Assembly: GCF_000340215.1 (NCBI RefSeq)
Contig: NW_006921533.1
Coordinates: forward strand, 7,685,798-7,749,797
Reading direction: 5' to 3'
Source of the DNA: Pseudocercospora fijiensis CIRAD86
Taxonomy: Eukaryota > Ascomycota > Dothideomycetes > Mycosphaerellales > Mycosphaerellaceae
Length of the DNA stretch: 64,000 bases
A model generated the notes under the pieces. It was given only the letters and a program-made list of their open reading frames with translations. It was not told the DNA's origin and did not search any database. The translations under genes and the position numbers were made by a program. This document shows, piece after piece, positions 58,637-64,000 of the stretch (positions are counted from its first letter, which is position 1; the number at the start of each line of letters is the position of its first letter).

Positions 58637-59274
58637 CTTCTATATACGAGCGCTATCTCTAATTTAACGACGAATTTATCGAGTTTCGAGACTCTACGTA
58701 ACGCTTCTTTGCTATTAGCAATAACGAGCTTAGTCGGCACCGTAAGCGCGGCAATATTACTACTTATTAGGACTTTATCGCTCGCAAAGTACCTCTTATT
58801 ATAGAGATTGCCCTCCGCCTATATAGAACACCTACTAATTCAGTGCCTTCTAAGCGAGCCTTTAGCGCTATAAACTTTATATAGAACGACTATCGCTCGA
58901 AGCTGTCCGCTACTCGTACTAACGACTATACCTATATCTATATAAATAGCCGCGCCTTGCGTAGAAGACCCGTAGAAGAGGTAGTAAGAAGGCAACGACA
59001 AGCTAAATTGCGAGAGATATAGCAGCGATAGCTAGCAACTAAGAAGGAGATTAGGAAGGCGGAATTGGACGTATTACTAGCCTTCGAAGAAGCTATAATA
59101 AACGACTATTGCCTACTACCGAGTAACCCTCGCTATCTCTATATACCTAACCTTAAACAGCTGTTTAATCTATACGGTCTAGCCGCTTTCTAAGAAGAAG
59201 ACAACGACTTCGAAGATAAGCTAGTTAATTATAAAGCGCTCTTTAAGGCGCTTCTAATGCCGACTAGAAGTTAA
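58637..59274 (+). pseudogene. hAT transposase relic, C-terminal dimerisation part
   Basis: VPSKRAFSAINFI-NDYRSKLSATR and then YIYINSRALRR (58840-58965) are the hAT C-terminal dimerisation domain, usual form SSxSERxFSA...R..L. It is cut from its N-terminal part by Gypsy-2 at CGATC. A coiled-coil-like basic stretch follows, and the frame ends near 59274. Confidence 0.85.
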
Positions 59275-59477
59275 CTATTATAGCACTTACTATTCTTTAA
59301 GCCTATTAATAGCTAGGCTTCTAGTAAGTACGACCCTCTAGTTAATTACTTACTGTTTAGCTAGTCGCTCTTATAAGACAATAATAGCTAGTAATATCTA
59401 GAGACCTATAGTAACTATGCTAGCGTAGAAGCGCTTAGATAAGCGCTCTAGCGGCCGAGCGATTAAGCTTAAGAAGT

Positions 59478-59602
59478 AGTCTATTCTATAGTAAGAAGTG
59501 TCTCGTTCTATAGCAAGAAGTGTCTCGTTCTATAGTAAGAAGTGTCTCGTTCTATAGCAAGAAGTAGTCTATATAGTGTCTCGTTCTATAGTCTATATTA
59601 CT
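59478..59602 (+). repeat. hAT subterminal tandem repeats
   Basis: Four to five copies of a 25-bp unit, agaagtgtctcgttctatag plus a few bases, lie about 150-260 bp inside the right end of the hAT element. hAT transposases commonly bind such subterminal arrays. Confidence 0.75.
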
Positions 59603-59743
59603 AGTCGTATATATATAACCTTCTACCTCTAGTTAGCGGCCTTTAGCCCTAGGTTATTAACTACTTAGTCGACTATATCAACGTTATTAATGGTGTTAGC
59701 AACGTTGCTAACGTTAGTCGTGATTAACAACCTGGCACCCCTA

Positions 59744-59751
59744 GTTGTAAT
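59744..59751 (+). repeat. hAT target-site duplication, right copy
   Basis: GTTGTAAT, identical to 49766-49773. It shows that the DNA between inserted as one unit. Confidence 0.93.
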
Positions 59752-60038
59752 GCAGCTCCTACACAGCCTCCAAGAGCCACGCGATCCCTGCTGGCTGGCC
59801 CGATGCCCAGCACACCACAAAGTCAGCAGCTGCTCCTTTCTGTGAAGTCCTCCGATATGGCGTGTCGCGGAGATATTTCGGCTTCCCCTCTTCCTCCTCC
59901 ACCTCACCCCAGTCGATGGCCCCGCGATTATACTCTGCTGGGGTCGCGAGGCATGTCAGCTTTTGGTCCTCTTGGGATGAAGCTCGATCTTTCAACTCAC
60001 GTTCGCCATTGCATCTCAGCATCCTTCTTGCGCACACA

Positions 60039-61412
60039 ATGCGACGCAACAGTGACGCGATGAGCACCTGCAGAATTGAAAGGAAGAGAGCGCACGACCG
60101 TGAAGCGCAGAGAGCGAGCCGTGCGAAGACGAAGGCCTACATCGCCCATCTCGAGAAGACCGTGGCCGACTTAAGCGAAAGCAGTGGAGACAATCGAGCG
60201 AACTACTTGGCCCAGCATGCATCTCAGCAAGCGCAAGAAATCGACAAGCTCCAAGGTCTAGTTGGCAAGATTCGGTCGCTTGTCCAAGAGACCGGCAAGG
60301 CTGAGCAGAACTCTTCGCCGGAGAAGACGCAAGCGTTGAAATCGGAAAGCGCAGCAGATTCTACAGCCGAGAGCTCTTCTAGCTTCCCGGACCCCATATC
60401 TGCCACAAACTGGGACTCTCCCAGCGAGGATCAATGGATTCCAGAGATACCGAAGCCTGTAGACTCGGCGGCAAGAAAGGCTCGAGCGAAGGTGGCACCT
60501 GCCTCTCGCAACCTCATCGTACTTGGCATCAGCATGCTATGTGAAGAGACCGATGACACATCTTACTTCCAAAGAGTCAACGCAGCCATCAGTAAGGTCG
60601 AACAAACTCCTGACAACCTCTCGACAATAGAAGAAGACATGGATATCCTCAGCCGTGCCATCGTACACGGGTGGGATGCCGCCGAAAGAGTTCATCATTT
60701 CGACATTGTCTGGCGTTTCCTACGAGCCTTTGACGAGGGCTTGTGGTACCGCGCCGCGCCCGTAGAGAGATTCGCCCATTTTTGGGGCATGAGATGCCAT
60801 CTGCTTTACAAAATACAGCCCAAGAATCAGGAGCGCCGACAGACTGCTGCATTTATGAAGCAAACCGCGAGCCAGCAATCGGCTACCCCCCATCCACCAG
60901 TTATCGACTATTTTGGCTGGCCTCAGGTGCGCAATCACCTCCTCAAGGAGGGCATCAACAAGTGTGCTGGGAAAGCATCAATCGCCTTTGCAGAAAGCTT
61001 TCGCTTTGACTGGCAATACGAACTGCGGGATATGTACAAAGTGAACAGGCAGACCGGGCTGTACTGTTTGTCGGAAGGCTTCTTGCACAACTGGAACGAT
61101 ATCGACAGCTACCAAATGGTCACCCACGAGCTGATCCCACATTACGCACATCCAGTGACAGCACTTCAGACTCCAGTGGCAGCCGACATTGACGACGACG
61201 ATTCCTCCGTCGACGGTGATGTCGGCACGCAATCCGGCGTCCTCGAAGAAATCGCAGCTCAAACTCAGCATTTGATGAATCAAGTCTCTCACACCGAGGA
61301 CTGGATGTCGCATTACAGCATGGATATTTCGCAAGATGCTGCAAGTCATTTTGATATCGAGTCTTTCTCCTTGCCGCTCGACAATCATATCACGCATTGG
61401 CCCACCATCTGA
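60039..61412 (+). CDS. bZIP transcription factor with C-terminal DUF3425-like domain
   Basis: Single exon. I use the ATG at 60039 because it has the best start context (A at -3), giving 457 residues. In-frame ATGs at 59916 and 60060 are alternatives. The basic region RKRAHDREAQRASRAKTKAY (about 15-34) has D where most bZIPs have N. The short zipper follows (IAHLEKTVADL and a helical stretch to about 100). Residues about 130-160 are acidic/Ser-rich. The C-terminal half (DYFGWPQVRNHLLKEG, FRFDWQYELRDMY, GFLHNWNDIDSYQMVTHELIPHY) fits the DUF3425 domain attached to many Pezizomycotina bZIPs. It is probably a nuclear regulator with unknown targets. A hAT transposon sits about 295 bases upstream and may have replaced part of the promoter. 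Confidence 0.85.
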   Translation: MRRNSDAMSTCRIERKRAHDREAQRASRAKTKAYIAHLEKTVADLSESSGDNRANYLAQHASQQAQEIDKLQGLVGKIRSLVQETGKAEQNSSPEKTQALKSESAADSTAESSSSFPDPISATNWDSPSEDQWIPEIPKPVDSAARKARAKVAPASRNLIVLGISMLCEETDDTSYFQRVNAAISKVEQTPDNLSTIEEDMDILSRAIVHGWDAAERVHHFDIVWRFLRAFDEGLWYRAAPVERFAHFWGMRCHLLYKIQPKNQERRQTAAFMKQTASQQSATPHPPVIDYFGWPQVRNHLLKEGINKCAGKASIAFAESFRFDWQYELRDMYKVNRQTGLYCLSEGFLHNWNDIDSYQMVTHELIPHYAHPVTALQTPVAADIDDDDSSVDGDVGTQSGVLEEIAAQTQHLMNQVSHTEDWMSHYSMDISQDAASHFDIESFSLPLDNHITHWPTI

Positions 61413-62199
61413 CATGAGGTCGTGGCAGTTTGCAACCAACGAAGCTCACTGCCACGATGAGAAAGGAAAGAATACCAACCAATAACCATTGCAAATTTTT
61501 GCATATATTCCGCGAATGAGAAGCGGTCCTGAAATGGCATTATCCGATGTTTGAAAACCACTCATCCCTCACCCGGCAGATGGACGTCATTGTCAGACAC
61601 AGTTCCCTCCGTTGCAGCCCTTTCCGGTGCAGTATTTTCGTTGCCAGAAGGAAGGTTTGGGGGCGCAGGGCAGTTTCACGTGCAGAGCAACGCGCACGAG
61701 CAGAAGTCTGGTCTTGTTCACAGCCTTCCCGCGACGTTACAGCCCTCTCTCAACTCTACCTCGAGTTGAACAACGAAGGGACCTCCCGCCCGATGCTTGG
61801 TTGTTGCAGGCCAAGTTCACGCTGACAGAGCCGGCAGCTGTCATACGCTTCTGCTTCTTCTGTTCTGGCCTCACGATGATGGACCACCATTCCAGAGGCT
61901 GCTACGTGTTCAACGTGGAGCAAAAACAGCTCGGGCTCTGAAAATCTCGGGATTAGACAAGAGATGGAGTCATCACAGTCTTACTGCTACTCTCGATTGT
62001 AGCGTCCGCCGCCCGAGTGGTAGATTACAACTTAATATAGGCACAATCCGCCGCTCTCCCATTGGACAAAACAGCTGTCGCAAGGCTCGGGGGCTCTTCA
62101 ACAGGGTATATAAGACCGACAATCTGAAGCGGTTGGATTGCTAAGAAGTACTAAACTCAGCTGGTGACTGTTTTGAAGGCCTGCTAGTGCTGTAGACAT
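61413..62199. other. intergenic, no supported gene
   Basis: Normal composition with short overlapping frames lacking domains. It ends at a RIP-mutated block. Confidence 0.5.
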
Positions 62200-63075
62200 A
62201 AAAAGGAGTGGACTAAGGCGTATAGAAGCTATCTATATAGATTGCTATATAGTAGAAGACTATCGAAGTTAACTAGGAAGATTCTATACGCCTAACGACT
62301 AACGCTTATAGACTAATAGCAAGGACATTCCTAGAGCTAGCAAGCCTACCTACAAGGTCTAGCGAAGGGTGCAGTGCTAGCTACAAGCTGTTAAGGCACT
62401 TTGTGTCGTACCTTACTAATAGTCGCTACTATAACGTAGTAAGGGGCGTTGTCTTATTAGAGTATTAGCTATTACTAGCTCGAGTACCGGATAGTAAGAC
62501 GTCCCCTATAATCTTCCTTATTTTTCTACCTTATTAGGAAAAAGGTCTATCCTAGTATAGGTTTTATAATTACTTTACTATATTAAGGACTAGAGATATT
62601 GTTTTTCTAGATACGAGTATAAGTAGATAGGTATAGTACTTATAATAACTTTCTTTTAAAGATTAGTACTACTCTCTCCGAGTCCCTCTTTCTATATATA
62701 TCCCTTCGTAGAATAGTATCTACTACTTTAATAGTAAGAAAAAAACTAAATACTATACGGTCTATACTTACTATCTTCGCTACTACTACTACTACTACGA
62801 TCCTCCTTTAAGTTACTACTCTCGTATTAACCGTTTTAGTAGATTATAGATATCTATATCCTTACGATAATATTAAAGAATATCTAGGAAAAATACTAGA
62901 AACTACTCCTATTAGGTAGTATATAGAATTACTCTTAGGATCTATAGACTATACTATTAACGCTAGATACGACTATAATATAGAGTATAAAGGATATAGG
63001 TTTAAGTACTATTAGTAGAAGTAAGTAGGCGAAAATTTTATTTCTTTTTCTTTTTCTTCTTTAACTAGTTCCTAA
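62200..63075. mobile_element. RIP-mutated repeat remnant, unidentified
   Basis: A short block with sharply reduced CA and TG, TA-rich, with no readable coding motif and no terminal repeats that I can see. Its composition equals the transposon blocks, so it is probably a truncated repeat. Its right edge cuts into or adjoins the HTH fragment. Confidence 0.6.
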
Positions 63076-63214
63076 TGGATAGTAGGGGAGATGTGAACGA
63101 AGTTTGCGTGCTCTGAGCTCCCTCAGTCGCATGCAGTCTTCTGGCGACCAAAGTTCATTCTGGTGGCTGGTCTCGCTGCGAAGAAAACGGTTGCCCCTTC
63201 CCCTGAGTATTGTG

Positions 63215-63490
63215 TTACACGCTGTTGATGTTTCGGCCTGTCAATTCGGCGATCTCGTTCAGCGTGCAGCCCTGTTGGCGCAACGCCACAACTTGTTCAT
63301 ATTCAGCTTTGGACCACCGCTTCTTGATCTTCTTAGATTCTGTCACATTGGTAGTTTTCGGTCTTAGCTGGTTACCGTGCCGGCCTTGCAGCACAGGTCT
63401 TTGCCCGAATGAAGGTATGAGGCATACTGCTGTCCAAGCAGGAGAGGCAAACTTGCGTGCGCGCGGATGGAAGCCGAGCACGTACAGCAT
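63215..63490 (-). pseudogene. Myb/SANT-like helix-turn-helix protein, fragment
   Basis: The minus frame starts at the ATG at 63490. Its C-terminal part, KKRWSKAEYEQVVALRQQGCTLNEIAELTGRN, has the W-acidic-basic pattern and GxTxxEIAxxTGR turn of Myb-like or HTH domains in fungal proteins. A stop follows at 63215-63217. In another frame just downstream, ELWSPEDCMRLRELRARKL looks like a second such repeat. So an intron was missed or the gene is broken. The RIP block begins about 140 bases further on, which suggests truncation. Confidence 0.4.
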
Positions 63491-63744
63491 TCTGCTCCCG
63501 AAGTGAGTACAATATGTACGGAGTTGCCAGGTGTTGTGATTGTCGAGGATTGTGGCAGAAGCAGATCACCAGTGTTGTTATTTTTGCCATCGGACTTTCC
63601 TCGGTCCGAGACATCCCCGATACAGTAACAACCTCCACCCAAACTCACACTCTCATCAGACCTGTCAAAAACAATCTCGCTCCCACCACTTCCTGTCCTA
63701 GAGCATACCGGAATTCAAAAATTCAAACAAGAAAATCGTGAAAC

Positions 63745-64000
63745 ATGACCTCACGACCCCTCCCCTCAGCCCTCGAACCCTACCTCCACCTCCCACCGGA
63801 AACCTCTCTCACCCTCTTAACATCCACCCTATCATGCAGCGCCACCTGGCTCACCACACGCTTCATCGGCGCAGCTTTATCACAAGATTCGCAGCAAGGA
63901 CCGGTATCCATCATACTCATAAGCTGGCTCCACGACCAAAAATTCTGGAAAACCGAAATCCGACGTGGAACGGTAATAAAAAATAAAAACCCCCCCCCCC
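63745..64000 (+). CDS. elp6: Elongator complex subunit Elp6-like protein, N-terminal part (runs off the window)
   Basis: The frame opens at the ATG at 63745 and stays open to the window end (85 codons). SALEPYLHLPPETSLTLLTSTL near the start, followed by TWLTTRFIGAAL and VSIILISWLHDQKFWKTEIRR, matches my memory of the N-terminus of fungal Elp6: LEPYLxLPPExSLxLLTSxL, an NWLVLRYL-type segment, then VSxLRDxxFW. Elp6 pairs with Elp4 and Elp5 in a RecA-like ring of Elongator, which modifies wobble uridines of tRNA. The sequence after GGAACG (gtaata...) may be an intron start, so the last codons are uncertain. The window ends in a run of C. Confidence 0.65.
   Translation, partial: MTSRPLPSALEPYLHLPPETSLTLLTSTLSCSATWLTTRFIGAALSQDSQQGPVSIILISWLHDQKFWKTEIRRGTVIKNKNPPP

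Larger units (their letters stand above)
49774..59743 (+). mobile_element. hAT DNA transposon carrying a nested Gypsy element
   Basis: It starts TAGGGGTGC and ends GCACCCCTA. It is flanked by an identical 8-bp sequence, GTTGTAAT (49766-49773 and 59744-59751), the target duplication length of hAT elements. The transposase lies on the plus strand in two halves around the 6.9-kb Gypsy insertion. Removing the Gypsy and one CGATC leaves about 3.07 kb, a normal hAT length. The hAT parts are heavily depleted of CA and TG. The right end is about 295 bases upstream of the bZIP/DUF3425 start codon. Confidence 0.93.

Noticed and set aside
1..64000. CRISPR arrays, bacterial operons or ribosome-binding sites
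   Set aside because: The DNA is fungal nuclear with spliceosomal introns. The short tandem units seen are minisatellites without repeat-spacer structure.

Overview
The window is nuclear DNA from a filamentous ascomycete (Pezizomycotina, most likely a Dothideomycete). The genes have short GT-AG introns (about 49-71 nt, one of 140 nt) and encode typical fungal proteins. Ordinary-composition gene islands alternate sharply with long blocks almost devoid of CA and TG dinucleotides but rich in TA. That is the fingerprint of repeat-induced point mutation (RIP, C to T at CpA). Taxonomy below Pezizomycotina is inference.

Layout. 1-1890: RIP-mutated minisatellite array flanked by direct repeats. 1919-8115: MFS anion:cation symporter (minus), hotdog thioesterase, a four-exon bZIP factor and a sulfotransferase-like fragment. 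10284-11697: orthodox aquaporin (minus). About 12590-23010: RIP block holding an undefined coding relic, a Tc1/mariner transposase relic (minus) and a 6.2-kb element with 30-bp terminal inverted repeats. 23380-34147: PA-TM-RING ubiquitin ligase, F-box protein, mitochondrial Rsm22 (minus) and casein kinase 1 (minus). 35549-45723: Mutator-like (MULE) DNA transposon split by a complete Ty3/Gypsy chromovirus-type element (37052-43768, 187-bp LTRs, 5-bp target duplication). 46714-49212: NTF2-like protein and a broken cupin gene (minus). 49774-59743: hAT transposon with an 8-bp target duplication, split by a second, less decayed Gypsy element (51734-58631, 346-bp LTRs, 5-bp target duplication, coding on minus). 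60039-61412: bZIP/DUF3425 factor. About 62200-63075: small RIP block. 63215-63490: HTH fragment. 63745-end: start of an Elp6-like gene that runs off the window.

How it fits together. The conserved genes are housekeeping or signalling functions (Elongator, mitoribosome assembly, CK1, water channel, ubiquitin ligation) mixed with accessory genes (transporter, thioesterase, two bZIPs, cupin, NTF2-like). I see no clear secondary-metabolite cluster. The four large transposons form two datable nests: DNA transposons (MULE, hAT) came first and Gypsy elements landed inside them. The second Gypsy copy is RIP-mutated mainly on one strand and carries a tRNA-like gene just after its chromodomain. These are the most unusual features of the window.

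Exon joins were built by hand from splice signals, reading frame and remembered family patterns. No search was run.
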